Assembly (NCBI GenBank): GCA_023053575.1
Contig: JAKZAP010000019.1
Span: 2,232,001 to 2,296,000, forward strand
DNA: 64,000 bases
Source of the DNA: Branchinecta lynchi
Lineage: Eukaryota > Arthropoda > Branchiopoda > Anostraca > Branchinectidae
Reading direction: 5' to 3'
Shown one piece after another: positions 53,126 through 64,000 of the stretch. The position numbers and the translations under genes are program-made. Position 1 is the stretch's first letter. The number at the start of each line of letters is the position of its first letter. The notes under the pieces were generated by a model that was not told where the DNA came from, searched no databases, and saw only the letters and a list, made by a program, of their open reading frames with translations.

Positions 53126-54039
53126 TAACTGTCTGTACACTGATAGACGTATCAGTGTATATTGTATATTGACGTATATTGAACAAGCCCTGTGAGGAGT
53201 AACAGAACATAAGTCAGTGCTTCCTTAGTGATTTTGAAAATTAATATAAACAAAAAGTGTGTGGCCTATTAAACTAAATACCAACACTTCCCTCTCAGAA
53301 TTCAATACGAATTGCTGAGAAATGCTTACGATAACAATCAACTTGGTTGACAACCCAGTCATTCATGCACCTTTAATCACCCATTTATCAAATAAGGAAG
53401 AGACACGAAAAGACAAGTAAATCAAAAGTGATTTTTAATGTTAATGGTGAGTGGCCCCTTAAGCCTGGACCTGACATGAGTACAATATTGTTATAATCCT
53501 TGATAACGTTATTGGGAACGCGTTTTCCCTATTTTTTCTGAATTTAGGGGTTCTGCTAACTGCGCCGGGTGCTAAGCAACATAAAATACCCTTTTCTTGT
53601 TGCGACCCCCCCCCCCCTCCCACATACCATTCAAGTTATAAACACTATTCGTACTCCCTCGGCGGAACTGGTGCCCAAATCTACACCTGTTTTTGCAGTT
53701 TTCCGTTTTCCTTTTACTAGTTTTTTGCCCGTCATTTGGAGTATTTTGGCTAGAACAAATACTGTACGCGGAATTGGATGGGTAAATCCACACATATTTT
53801 TGCCTAAAAGGCTCCAAAGAAACTCTTCTCTTTTAATCTTAGAAACTGTTTTCTAGGATTATTCCCCTATATTTTTACTGAAGCAATGCCGTTTTTCTCC
53901 AACCCCTTTTTCCCTGTCTTTTCGGAGTTTTGGGGGTACAACAAACAGTAAACGTAATCTTCGGCGGAATTGGAAAATCTACACCCAGAACGCTTCCAAG
54001 TGTCGTTTCTCTTCTACTCATTGTTGTCGGGCTTTAGGA
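53126..54039. other. Unassigned stretch
   Basis: Contains a 12-base C-run near 53610. Two diverged modules share CGGCGGAA(C/T)TGG (53659 and 53962), suggesting an old duplication. No gene. Confidence 0.35.
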
Positions 54040-54320
54040 AGTTTGGAGGGAATCTACTAAAAAGAGGCACGGCACGGCATATTTTAGGAGGCACGAGTAC
54101 TAGAAAGAGGCACGAAAAGTAAAAGGTCCCTTTCAGGCTACAGAGGAGGGGCAGGAACAATCTTCTGATCTCTCTTCTTTTAGGCTCTGGAGTTACGACT
54201 GAGTTACTTGTCTCTCATGCCTCCTGCCCTCGTGCCGTGCCGCGCCTCTTTTTAGAGGCGCGGCATTTTGGGGTTTAGAGGCGCGGCCCATTTTGGGGTA
54301 GGCGCTGAAAGACATACAAA
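54040..54320. repeat. GAGGCACGGCACGGC inverted/tandem repeat
   Basis: AAAGAGGCACGGCACGGC near 54062 pairs with GTGCCGTGCCGCGCCTC near 54231. TTTTAGAGGCGCGGC repeats directly at 54250 and 54273. Compact foldback structure. Confidence 0.6.
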
Positions 54321-55480
54321 TAAACTTGTTGTATTCAACTATTCAAGTATTTTATTTCCGTAGTAAAATTATATAACACTGGACAACTTGGTATATTGGC
54401 CTAGAAAGAAAAGAATCTTGTGTAGGCCTAGCTAAACTACAAATTAAAGATTAGAGGAAATGAAACACAACCGAAAGACAAATAATGAGGAAAAAGAAAA
54501 AAAGAGACTTATTGAGAGAAAACGAGACCTACGTCGCCTGGGCAACGTGAAGTGTTGCGGCAACCTTTGTCCGGCTTCGCTGACAGAAGTGTTGCGAGAG
54601 CAACACGTTTTGTTTCTTCGCTGTCGGTTAAATGCTGAAGTTGTCAACTTATCGAAGCTTTTAAAGTTTAACTGAAAATCCAACTTATTTTATTACCTAC
54701 ACCGAATTATATGGATTCTGCAGGGTTTTTTTTATTTCCCACTATCTACTCTAGTTATTACATTCAGAACATCCGCGGCCGTCCCCACAACGAAAATTCT
54801 CCTATGACGCGGGAAATTCTGATCTCAACACAAATGCGACTTTTCAGTGGGCAGTGGTGAGATTAGTGAAGATTAGGTAGTGCCTGAAAAAAGAAATCAT
54901 AAATCTTTCTCGTAAGGCATACAACAAAAGTACAAGCGCATAGAGGTACCACAAATCACATGGATATTCCACTATTTGAAAATCAATTATTCATGAATAG
55001 CGGAACAACGAAGTAACGCATTTTCAGCGGGTCTTCAAGCCAATTTTAGTGAATAAGGGATGCGAACTAGATTGTCCTATCCCAGACCTTCTCGGTTAAA
55101 CTTTAAAACGGTATGTTCTAAAAAGAATAATCACATGATCAAAAGATATTCTTAAGCTTTGTAAAAACAACAACAACAGAATATCGGAAGAAGGGACAAA
55201 ATTGACTTTGCAGTCAGTTGAACATTATCCTTTTCAATCGTAGACATCGTTACGGATGAAAACTTGGAACAATATCTTATATAATCTAGTTGGTATTATA
55301 AAGCTATCCGTAACTTTTCAGGATTAAAATACCATAGATGACACTGTTAATTATTACGAAACTACCTCATTGTTTTACATTATCGTTTGTACCCGTTGCG
55401 TAAACAGTTAATCCTAGGTTACGGCGATAGACTATCGATACAAACTTTCTTACCGTCAGATTTATAGAAATCGAATACAA
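54321..55480. other. Unassigned stretch
   Basis: A perfect palindrome GTGTTGCGAGAGCAACAC lies at 54588-54605, with a sister palindrome at 57648-57665. Otherwise AT-rich without a recognisable gene. Confidence 0.35.
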
Positions 55481-55860
55481 TCTGCACCAATTTGCAGAAA
55501 TGTCTAGCCCCTTGTGAGCCGATTCTTACTTACAAGTTCCTCTCCCGTGATAGACGTCAAGTTCACCGGATAAAAATAATGGTTACACCAGCTAGCAAAA
55601 GTTGCAAGCCCGTCATCGCTGAAGATGTTTGTAGCAGAACAGGCGGCTATTATTTACAAGTCCCTTGCATGTCTTAGAATTGGGAACCAAATTGTTCTTG
55701 CCACCGAAGACACCAGAAACAACTAACAGGTACACCAACTAGCAAAAGCTGCAAACCCCTCATTGCCGAAGATGAGTATGAGCTAACATTTGACTGTTGC
55801 GTACAAGTCCTCTACATGTCTCACAACTGGTATCGCCTATTTTTGGTTTCATGTATACCT
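55481..55860 (+). repeat. Imperfect tandem repeat, unit about 146 bp
   Basis: ACACCAGCTAGCAAAAG near 55586 and ACACCAACTAGCAAAAG near 55732 start two clear units with GCTGAAGATG/GCCGAAGATG and TACAAGTCC...CATGTCT. A more diverged unit precedes them. Confidence 0.6.
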
Positions 55861-56179
55861 TACTACTGAAGTTGTCGACCCCTTGCAACTTTCAAACTGG
55901 TGTATCTCATGAATGAATTCTTGTACCAAAAAATGGATGACATATACTTTGATCAGCTCATAAACGGCTATCGATTGCCGTCGAAAAAAAAATTCTACCT
56001 TTCTTAGTTCAAAAGTTGACTTTTTTGCCGTAGGCCAACTTTCTAACGTCACCACTTAGAAAGGAGCAAAGAATAAGCTCTAGTTTCTTTAGCAATGAGA
56101 TAACTTTTAAAGTTTAAGAGGCACATCTGATACCATTTCTCTACCGCAAACCCAAATGCAAAAAACGAATGATAAACTC
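55861..56179. other. Unassigned stretch
   Basis: No feature recognised. Confidence 0.3.
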
Positions 56180-56655
56180 GGCTGAAATCGCAAACAGACA
56201 TGGATAGAAACAATAGATGGCAGCACTTTCGGATCCGCGGGAAAAATACCCTTTTTGTTTCTGTAGATTTTTCTATTTATCACTCAAAGAAGATATGTTG
56301 GCTGTGGGGCCGGGTAACTGCCGCATATATTTAACACATATAAATTTTAGTTCTTCTTGAATTTGAAACTGGTGCCTGCCTGCTTGCGTGCTAGAACGGA
56401 GCTTTCCAGCAGAAACATGGTTTGATGAAACGAAAGGTTCGCTACACAACTTCAGATAGTCCTCTCTGACACGGGCTATATAACTCGACGTCACTTCGCA
56501 CACCGTAGGCTCTGGCTCGAGGACAAGCAAAAACCATCCTTATTGGCCCCAGGCAAGAATACTAAGGAGCTTTCCAAAATGTAATGTCATATTCATCAAT
56601 CCGGCCTAAGGTTCACACTTTCGGTAAAAACCGCACAGGTTAGACCCTTACCAGA
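56180..56655 (-). repeat. R8 dispersed repeat, second copy
   Basis: Minus-strand counterpart of 43580-44220 without its internal duplication. The minus ORF 56530-56273 reads LVLEPEPTVCEV and CSEPFVSSNHVSAGKL, and ends GPTANISSLSDK, stopping at the same codon as the other copy. Confidence 0.65.
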
Positions 56656-56699
56656 TACTAGGAATAAAATGAAATCGGAGTCATAGGAAACAATACCAA

Positions 56700-57622
56700 A
56701 GGTGTCGATGGGATCCCAAAAATCTAAGATTTGATCAAGACAATTTGACTTACAAAAAATGCGGGTACAACCGGATTCCGGACTAAATATATGTCCGGGT
56801 AAAAAATGATCATTATATACAGACTCAGCGTCTCTTCTTACCCCTAAGTATATCATCTAATCAACTTCAGATAAAGCTTTTACTTTTAACATATTTTCCA
56901 GTTTTGGCCGGATTACAGGCGAACTAGTTGTCCGGCGAGAAAATGGTTTTCACCATCGGGTTCAGCATGTCTTCTTACCCATAATTCAAACATTTTATCA
57001 ACTTCAAATGAAACTGTTACTTTTAACCAACTTTCCGATTTTGGCCGGATTTTCACCAACATGCTCAGCATGTCTACTTACCCCTAAATCAAACATTTAA
57101 TCAACTTCAAATGAAACTTTTACTTTTAACCAACTTTTCGGTTTTTGCCGGATTCCGGACGAACTACTCGTCCAGCGAGAAAATGGTTCTCACCATCGTG
57201 CTCAGCATGTCTTTTTACACCTAAATCAAACATTTAATCAACTTCAAATGAAACTTCTACTTTTAACAAACTTTCCGGATTTTTGCCGGATTCCGGACGA
57301 ACTACTTGTCCGGCGAGAAAATGATTGCCACCATCGTGCTCAGCGTGTCTTCTTACCCCATAATCGACTATCACATTAGCTGTTTAAAAATATTTTGTTT
57401 GTCCCTTAAATTGAACCCCCTCCCCCACCCCCAAATATAGGGCTACAGAGCCCATCTACGAACTCGACCCTAGCCTTGACCCAAACAATCCTCATACCAA
57501 GTTTCATCAAAATATCTCATTCCCTTCGAGAGTTATCGTGCTTACTGACGGACGGACAGACGGACGAACGGACAACTTTTGCGATGTCATAGGTATCCCT
57601 CCACTTACATTGGATCCCAAAA
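56700..57622 (-). mobile_element. R1 Helentron/HINE-like element, long array
   Basis: On the minus strand it starts near 57622 with GGGATCC, a GTCCGTCTGTCCGTCC tract and the unique module. An array with unit starts (plus-strand CTCAGCATGTCT) at 57064, 57201 and 57340 gives a period of 137-139 bp. It ends GGGATCCCATCGACACC, TTTGGTATTGTTT at 56697. Confidence 0.65.
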
Positions 57623-58012
57623 AAAAAAAAAAACGAGGACAAAACCAAAGTGTTGCTCTCGCAACACAATGAGTAAGTGTATACGGGTGTTCTTGAAAAA
57701 AGTTTTGAAACCTGTTGATTGGTGTAGATGTGTGGGTATACTTCAGCTTCCCCTGTTCAACTACAGCAAACGTCGTACGTGTTGGTGTGGGGTTTAGGGG
57801 ACTGGAAAACCATGGTCAGCACGTCTGTGTTTGCCTGAAATAAATTCTATATTTCTTCCAAACTCACAAAACGATGGAACACTAAGGGTCACAAAGGAAC
57901 ACCAAACTCACTAAACGTGTTAGTGTTGTTGTTGTGTTTTTTTTTGGGGGGGGGGACTAGAACACTAGGTCCACCCCAAAGGTTGTAGTGTTCGTCTGGG
58001 GGACCGGAACAG
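57623..58012. repeat. Diffuse tandem region with GTTTGCC(C/T)GAAA modules
   Basis: TGTGTTTGCCTGAAATA, CTTCCAAACTCAC and GTAGTGTTCGTCTGGGG recur here, at 58395-58532 and at 59612-59690. R17 and R1 are inserted into this tandem field. Confidence 0.45.
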
Positions 58013-58393
58013 TAACCCTAGGTTCACACAGAGCAAATCGCGGCAATGAACGAGATTTTTCAATCGCAGCGACAGGAGATTTTTATCGCCTGGATGTTCA
58101 CACTAAATTTTTGTCGGTAACAGAATTTAACGCGAAAAATAATTAAATAATTAAAAATAACCCTTAAAATAATTAAAAAAAATAAAAAAATAATAAATTT
58201 TTCTAAATCATCAGAAGGGTTGTCCATGTTGCTGTTGCGTGCATAAAATCGTACTGTCGCCCGATTAAACTTGAATTTTCCCAACACTGAAAATCGCCTG
58301 ACGAAGCAACAGAAATCGCCGATTTTGGCGACGAAAATCTCAGCGATATCCGATATCACCTCAGTGTGAACGTTTGTGTGAACCCAGGGCAAG
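58013..58393. mobile_element. R17 MITE
   Basis: The ends are CCCTAGGTTCACACAG and GTGTGAACCCAGGG. Inverted subterminal AAATCGC/GCGACGAAAATC and GTTCACACTAAATTT/CAGTGTGAACG motifs. About 380 bp, noncoding; the 110-codon minus ORF is an artefact. Confidence 0.65.
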
Positions 58394-58532
58394 GGTCACC
58401 CACACCTGTGTTTGCCCGAAACATTCCTATGTTACATTTTCTTCCAAACTCACTAAACAGTAAGCTATAGCGCTCGTTCTGTGTGACACCAAGGGCAACC
58501 CGCACCTATTTGCCAGAAACAATCCCAAGTGC

Positions 58533-59611
58533 TTTTTGGGATCCCAAAACGTAAGTGGCGGGATACCTATTACATCGCAGAAGTTGTCCGTCCGTCCGTC
58601 CGTCAGTCTGTGCGCACTATACCTCCCGAAAGGAATGAGATATTTTGATGAAACTTGGTGTGAGGATTCTATGCGTCAAGAGTAAGGTCGAGTTTGTAGA
58701 TGGGCACTGTAGCCCTACATTTAGGGGTGGGGGAGGGGGTTTAAATTAAGGGGCAGATTAAATATTTTTAAACAGATAATCGTTTGGTCGTTCATGGGGT
58801 AAGAAGACATGCTGAAAACGATGGTGAAAACCAGTTTGTCATCGGAAAAGTAGTTCGCCTGGAATCCGGCTAAAACCGGAAAGTTTGTGATAAGTAAAAG
58901 TTTTATTTGAAGTTGATTAGGTGTTTGAGTTCGGGGTAAGAAGACATACTAAACACGATAGTGAAAACTGTTTTTTCGCCGGACAAGTAATTAGCCCGGA
59001 ATCCGGCCAAAACCGGAAAGTCTGTTAAAAGTAAAAGTGTTATTTGAAGTTGATTAGATGTTCGATTTAGGGGTAAGAAAGACATGCTGAACAATTATGT
59101 GAAAACAATTTTCTACCCAGACAAGTAGTTCGCCGGAATCTGGCCAAAACCGAAAATTGTTAAAAGTTAGAGTTTTATTTGTAGTTGATTAGATATTCGA
59201 TTTAGGGGTAAAGAGATGGTGAATCCGTGTATGACAATCATTTTTTACCCGGACATATAGTTCGACGGGAATGCTGGAGTCGGAAAATTTGTTGTAAGTT
59301 GAATTTTTATTTGAAGTTGATTATATGTTCAATATTGGGGAAAGAAGATACGCTGAGTTCGTTTTTGAGCTTTCTTTTTTCGCCGGAAAAGTAGTTCCGG
59401 AATTCGGCCGAAACCGGGAAAGTTTTCTTCAAAACAGAGATGACTTATAGGGGTACATGCTGATTCAATGCCTGAACTGATTCAATCAGATGATTAATCT
59501 GTTTTTGAATTTTAATAGTAAAAATGTTCAAGGAGTCTGGCGAAGACAAGACCCAATTGTCTGGATCAAATATTGAATTTTTGGGATCCCATCGAAACCT
59601 TTGGTCTTGTT
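58533..59611 (+). mobile_element. R1 Helentron/HINE-like element, complete reference copy
   Basis: It starts TTTTTGGGATCCCAAAACG. A GTCCGTCCGTCCGTC tract, the unique module (TGAAACTTGGTGTGAGG, GTAGCCCTACATTTAGGGG) and about five array units with GCCCGGAATCCGG follow. It ends TTTTTGGGATCCCATCG, AAACCTTTGGTC and TTGTT. No flanking duplication is seen. Confidence 0.7.
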
Positions 59612-60739
59612 TCTTTTAAAACGTTGTAGTGTTCGTCTGGGGTAAGGTCCACCAACAACTGTTTCTTCCCGAAACACTCCCAAGGGCCCTTTCCTCCCAA
59701 CCTGAGTTTGCCTTGTCAGACGATTCGACTTAGCTGTTGATTCGTCGGGAGGAAATGGTAAGAGCCGCAGGGACCGATTTGTTTCTTAATCTCCGGATCT
59801 GGACGAGTTCGGAATGAAATGAAATCATCTCCCGAAATGAGGGGCCATCGTTGGAAGACATTCACTCAGATTCGTGTTGCTAAGATGACTTTGGCTCGGT
59901 GAGGAAGACATTGATCGGATTGGAATGGGGGGGGGGGGTAATGGATGAATCCTTGCGGTCCTCCTCTATCTGATTGTGTAGCCGATTAAATGAAATTTTA
60001 AAGGTGTATCATTAAACCTATATTCCTCACTTCTAAATATAAGGTTTGAAGCCAGCTGACCATTCATTTCAAACAAAAATAGAATAACGAGATTTTCGTG
60101 TTTTTTTTTCTTGATATAGTTATCCCTCTAAGATGATGTGTGAGCGATAAATAAGATTTTGGATATTTCGGTTGCACTTCCGGCAATCCGTCCTCATCGA
60201 AAAACAAAACTGAATCACCAGTCATACACGAGTCCTCAATTTTAGGGCACAGCGTCACCATTCCTGGAGTAAGGGCACAATTAGTCCCCCATAAAAATAA
60301 GTTTAAATAAAAACCTGAAATAGAAAATTTTGCTTTACAAACAGATTTGTATGGGGGGTACTCTGTCCTTGCTCCAGAGCATAGTGCCTCAACCCATGAA
60401 CAGCTGACATTGCAACACTGCTAGCTCAGCTATTTCATCGCCCTCGGCCGGAAGCACTTATCTTACAAGAAAATAAAGTTCAGAAATGGACTCATCGCCA
60501 GTTCTTATTTCACCGATGGGGACCTCTGATCGGTTTAAGAATGAACCTGATTAATTCACTCTTGGATTTTTTTAAACGGTCTTCAAAATCATTACGAATC
60601 GTGTAGTGAAGTAGTACACTCTGCGTCGAAAGCGCGTTATAATGCTATAGCATTATAATAACGTTATAACGCTGCTAGCGCAGCTGTATAATGCTCTTGC
60701 ATTACCGCATGCACTTGCACTAGCACCTTTCTGGAAACT
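59612..60739. other. Unassigned stretch
   Basis: A G-run at 59928-59938 and a palindromic TATAATGCTATAGCATTATA at 60639-60658. No gene recognised. Confidence 0.35.
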
Positions 60740-61139
60740 TTTCCACACATCTGATGTTAGGACTATTAGAAGTACTTTTTACAAATATTCTAAATTCCTG
60801 CTCGCGCTACCGCTGTGGTCTCGTAATCGACGAGTTACACGAAATCAGGGGATTAAAGATCCGATTGAGGCTGTACTACAGCGTCGAGCTCGATTCCTGG
60901 AATCCCTCGACCCTCTAAACAGCCTCTATCCAGCAATTAAACAATAGTTACAGAAATGGTGTATATATAATAGTGTATAGTGTATTTTTCTCTTTTTTTT
61001 CTGGAATTATGTATTGCCAAGTTAAAATTGTATCTTGTGTGTTGTTCATTGTTCTACTTTCTTTATTTCTCTTTTTTTATACTCCATCAGTGACATTTTA
61101 TGTAAAGATGGGTAATAAACATATTCATTCATTCATTCA
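60740..61139 (+). mobile_element. LINE C-terminal fragment with (ATTC)n tail
   Basis: The frame reads YKYSKFLLALPLWSRNRRVT then DPIEAVLQRRARFLESLDPL, ending at TAG near 60948. The 3' UTR ends GGTAATAAACATATTC plus ATTC units at 61139. The LW.RNRR.T...DP pattern is LINE-like; clade not resolved. Confidence 0.5.
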
Positions 61140-61639
61140 GTAATGTTTGTCTAGTTTCTGTGAGGCTATGTTCACAGTTGTGAGATTTTATTCATTTAAG
61201 GCCGATATATATATGGACGTTTATTTATGGCCGGTTCATATGCTACACTCGCTCTGATACAGATTTGAATTGTGTGAATTGTGAGGTTCGCAGAAGCAAT
61301 GAGCATGTAGTTGTTTATAAATGGCAAAATACAGAAAGAATTTTTGCGTCTCTGTAGAATCCTGTACGATTATTGTTTAAATTTCTACAAATTCAGTGTC
61401 TTTTATTTACTTGTATTGCGGATTAAATTATTTGTCAAATATTAAAAAAATAAAAACGAACTTTAATTTTCTACCAAATTTCCCGTATGGGCCGATACTC
61501 TTGATGAATTCTTCGTGCCGGTGCGGTTGCCTAGCGAAGAGTAGGAAACGTTACCACGGCTTTCCCCAACAAACGCTGTTGATTGGTTGACATAGGATTT
61601 GAATCGTCGTTCGGGTGACGTTACTCGCTCTTCCCGAGG
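61140..61639. other. Unassigned stretch with R22 segment
   Basis: 61495-61625 resembles 6120-6260 (ATTCTTCGTGCC, GCTGTTGATTGGTTG). No gene. Confidence 0.35.
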
Positions 61640-62165
61640 TTCAATGGCTTGTTTCCGGGCAAACTACTTGTCCGACGAGAAAATAGTTCCAGTTCTGCAC
61701 TCCATGTCTCCTCGACCTATATCGACTATTCCATCGGGTTTCAAAACCTCCGGCATTACTTCTGCCAAATTTCTGATTTCGGTCGGATCAAACTACTTGT
61801 TCGGAACGATAATAAAGATCCAAAACGAATGCAGCGTGTCACCTTAGCTCTACATCGAACCTCTGGTCAGCTTCAGATAAATCTGGCTGGACTCCGGGCG
61901 AACTATTTGTCCGGTGAGTTAATAATTTCCCATACAGATTCAGCATGTCTCCTTACCCTACATCGAATCTCTAATCAAATTCGGACGAAACTTGTACTTT
62001 TAACAAATTTTCTTGGTTTGGCCGAGTGAACTATTTGTCCGGCGACAAAATAGTTTTAACACACGGATTCAGCATATCTCTTTACCCCAAAATCGACTAT
62101 CTCGTTAGCTTTAAAAATATTTCGTTCGCATTTGAACCCCCAGCCACGAGTGACCCAGCCACAAG
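61640..62165 (-). mobile_element. R1 array fragment
   Basis: Four array units on the minus strand (plus-strand CGAACTATTTGTCCGG and ATTCAGCATGTCTCC motifs) without terminal palindromes. Confidence 0.5.
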
Positions 62166-62274
62166 AATCACTAAGTTTGAACAAATACTCCCCCCCAGAT
62201 GCCAAAAAAACATTCACTACATAACCAGAAAAAATCGTTGGGAAAGCTCTCTTCATGTCAAATACCCAGGCGTA

Positions 62275-62604
62275 AAGCAACAGGAGCAGAGGTTCTGATG
62301 GGATCCCAAAAATTTAATATTCTTTGGGACTTTTTGGCCCAGACAACCGGGGCGTTGTAGAGATATTATACATTTTCCTGTTTATTTTCCTATTTATTTT
62401 CTATTTATCACCAATCAGACGCTTGAAAAAAAACATAAATGGTACCGTAGCGGTGTTTTATTGACAGATTACAGCCTAACGGCTGATCATCTGAGAAGAC
62501 CAAGTTCAGATATGGATTCAGCATATAAATTGACCCTAAATCTCATATCTCCTTTTACGAGATTCCTTGTTGCGAAGTCACTTACGTTTTGGGATCCAAA
62601 AAAC
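62275..62604 (-). mobile_element. Short R1 copy
   Basis: GGGATCC near 62590 is the 5' palindrome (minus strand). GATGGGATCCCAAAAATT near 62298 marks the 3' end. The terminal module with AAGTTCAGATATGGATTCAG is retained, the array is lost and foreign sequence intervenes. Confidence 0.5.
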
Positions 62605-63002
62605 AGAGCCGTAACTAAATTTAAAATCTCAGTATAAAAAAAATCCTCAAAATTGGGCATATGAAGTTGCTAGAATATCCTTTTTTTTCATCGGGCTCGA
62701 AGAGGAACCTTACGACAAGGTCAACTATTGTCAAAATTGAATCAATCAGTTTAGCACAACCGAAAACAATAGCCAAAGTAAAACAGAAATAGCCTACAGT
62801 ACTGAAAACGCAAGAAAAATTCCAAAAATTCTTAAGAAATCATCTGTCCATACTTTAATAAGTTTGTTTACTAAGCTTCCTAGGGCCATAGCAAAAATTT
62901 AACACACAAAATCTTATACCTGTACTCGGAAATTTTTTACTTTGTCCTCCATATCTAACTTGTTGTTACTGGGGTCTTTGATTATTGTATCACAGTTATC
63001 AT
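62605..63002. other. Unassigned stretch
   Basis: TTTTTTTCATCGGGCTCG near 62686 resembles an R6 end. Otherwise nothing recognised. Confidence 0.3.
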
Positions 63003-63117
63003 TTGTCTAACTTAAGCCTGAAGAGGGCTCAAGAAGAGACAGTGTCGTTAATATAAAACTCGGCTGACGCATCCGTTTAACACAGTCAAAGTTTATTCAC
63101 AGTCAGCTTGTCTGAAA
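63003..63117 (+). ncRNA. Degenerate hammerhead-family relic
   Basis: AAGCCTGAAGAGGGCTC, AAGAAGAGAC and GGCTGACGCATCCGTTT align with the hammerhead-like family, followed by CACAGTCAGCTTG. The CTGAAGA box is kept, but the GAAA box is not clear. Confidence 0.4.
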
Positions 63118-63164
63118 TAATATCTCTGCTTTTCATTACTCTTCACAGTATTAGCAATGTACTT

Positions 63165-64000
63165 TTTAGTATGCCTTGTTGTAGAGCTCTAATCGTCTCT
63201 GAAGAAGTTTGCTAAGATTTTAGTCTGTTTGCTAGCTCTGCTGCTCCCTTTTGGAAACTTGCATTCTTCTCTTCAACAAGAAACTCTTAATTAGTCTTAA
63301 TTAATAGTCTGGCGGTGCTCATACTTAAGTTGTAGACAGAACATCAGGAGTTCCTGACAGATTTTCTGGACTTTCATCATCAAAATCTCAACAATATGCT
63401 TTTTAGTATGCCTTGTGCGGAGCTCAAATTGCACTGTCTCTGAGAAAATGTTGTTATTTATATTGTTATTGCTGTTATTGTTGTTATTTTTTTTTCTTTG
63501 TTGTTATTTTTTTTCTTTGCTTTCTTTCTTCATTTCTTGTTCTTCTTCGTCTTTCAGTTTTCTTCTCTTTTTTTAAAAAGTATATGGAAATTAATGTAAC
63601 GTGAATCGTGAATCTTTTTTTTGACTGCCCCCACAGGCCGATTCGGGCTTTCATGCAGTCAGAAGTATCGGCTACATGTATAAAGGATGTTAAGAGGGTT
63701 ATAAAATGTGTATTTATGTAGTTTAGCATGCAAAAGTTGGTTTGTGTAATAAAGAGTATAAAACTAAACTAATCTAAACTAAAACTAGAAAGTTGCTAAG
63801 ATTTTATTTTTATTTTTATTCTTTTCTTCAAATAGGGCTTCGGTTTCCTTCGTGCTTTTGAATTGAAACTTGCATTCTTCTCTTCAAACAAGAACCTCTT
63901 AATTAGGGTTGTCTGGCGGTGCTCATACTTAAGTTGTAGACAGAACATCAGGATTTCCTGACAGATTTTCTTAATCATTAAAATCTCCAGTTTATTTGTA
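63165..64000 (+). repeat. Direct duplication with a LINE tail inserted
   Basis: 63185-63390 and 63795-63998 share AACTTGCATTCTTCTCTTCAA, GTCTGGCGGTGCTC and GTTGTAGACAGAACATCAGG. A second small duplication (TTTTTAGTATGCCTTG at 63170 and 63401) lies inside. Between the copies, 63600-63790 is a LINE-like 3' end with AATAAAGAG and (TAAACTAATC)n, preceded by TTG/TTTC-rich low complexity. Confidence 0.6.

Noticed and set aside
63413..63604. Cys/Phe-rich ORF
   Set aside because: Translation of TTG/TTTC low-complexity DNA.

Overview
The window looks like intron-rich, transposon-saturated genomic DNA from an invertebrate animal. The evidence is GT-AG introns of 11-15 kb, many degenerate non-LTR (CR1/L2/Jockey-like) retrotransposon fragments with microsatellite 3' tails, hammerhead-like inverted repeats of the kind known from Penelope-like elements and retrozymes, and dozens of foldback MITEs. 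A cnidarian is a plausible source but the sequence does not prove it. No bacterial-style gene organisation is present, and most apparent ORFs lie inside repeats.

Host gene. Three consecutive exons of one plus-strand gene, a copper type II ascorbate-dependent monooxygenase of the DBH/MOXD (dopamine beta-hydroxylase-like) family, lie at 12635-12886, 28026-28223 and 39263-39347. Their translations join without gap or overlap, the splice sites are canonical, and all three His ligands of the first copper site (KHH and EVHY) are present. The DOMON and N-terminal exons were not found upstream. The second copper domain was not found in the 24.6 kb downstream of the third exon, so the gene continues beyond the window on both sides. 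No other host exon could be recognised with confidence.

Repeat landscape. I grouped the repeats into local families; R and L names are mine. R1 and R2 are Helentron/HINE-like nonautonomous elements with a palindromic 5' end, an internal array and a 3' hairpin followed by TTGTT. R3 and R23 are piggyBac-like MITEs with TTAA duplications. R4, R5, R6, R7, R10, R12 and R16-R19 are foldback or TIR elements. R11, R14 and R15 share an AGYYGCGTT-type end and ATA duplications. MITE-A and MITE-B are two further TIR families, and 29879-30225 is a hAT MITE with a perfect 8-bp target duplication. R8, R9, R20 and R22 are dispersed paralogous segments. LINE fragments occur throughout; the best preserved is the minus-strand reverse transcriptase at 15342-16633.

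Layout. 0-12.6 kb: R4, R3, LINE L-A, R1, R2, then the MITE-A/B cluster and the 265-bp hammerhead palindrome. 12.6-12.9 kb: DBH exon A, bracketed by two MITEs. 12.9-28.0 kb: intron with an RT-bearing LINE, R18/R19, R1, R3, minisatellites, R2, R21, R14 and R12. 28.0-28.2 kb: exon B. 28.2-39.3 kb: intron with R9, R4 plus hAT, R16, R1, R3, a second hammerhead palindrome, a LINE nested in a LINE, R12 and R4. 39.3 kb: exon C. 39.3-64 kb: only repeats, including the large R7 palindrome and a nested insertion stack at 47.6-51.3 kb.
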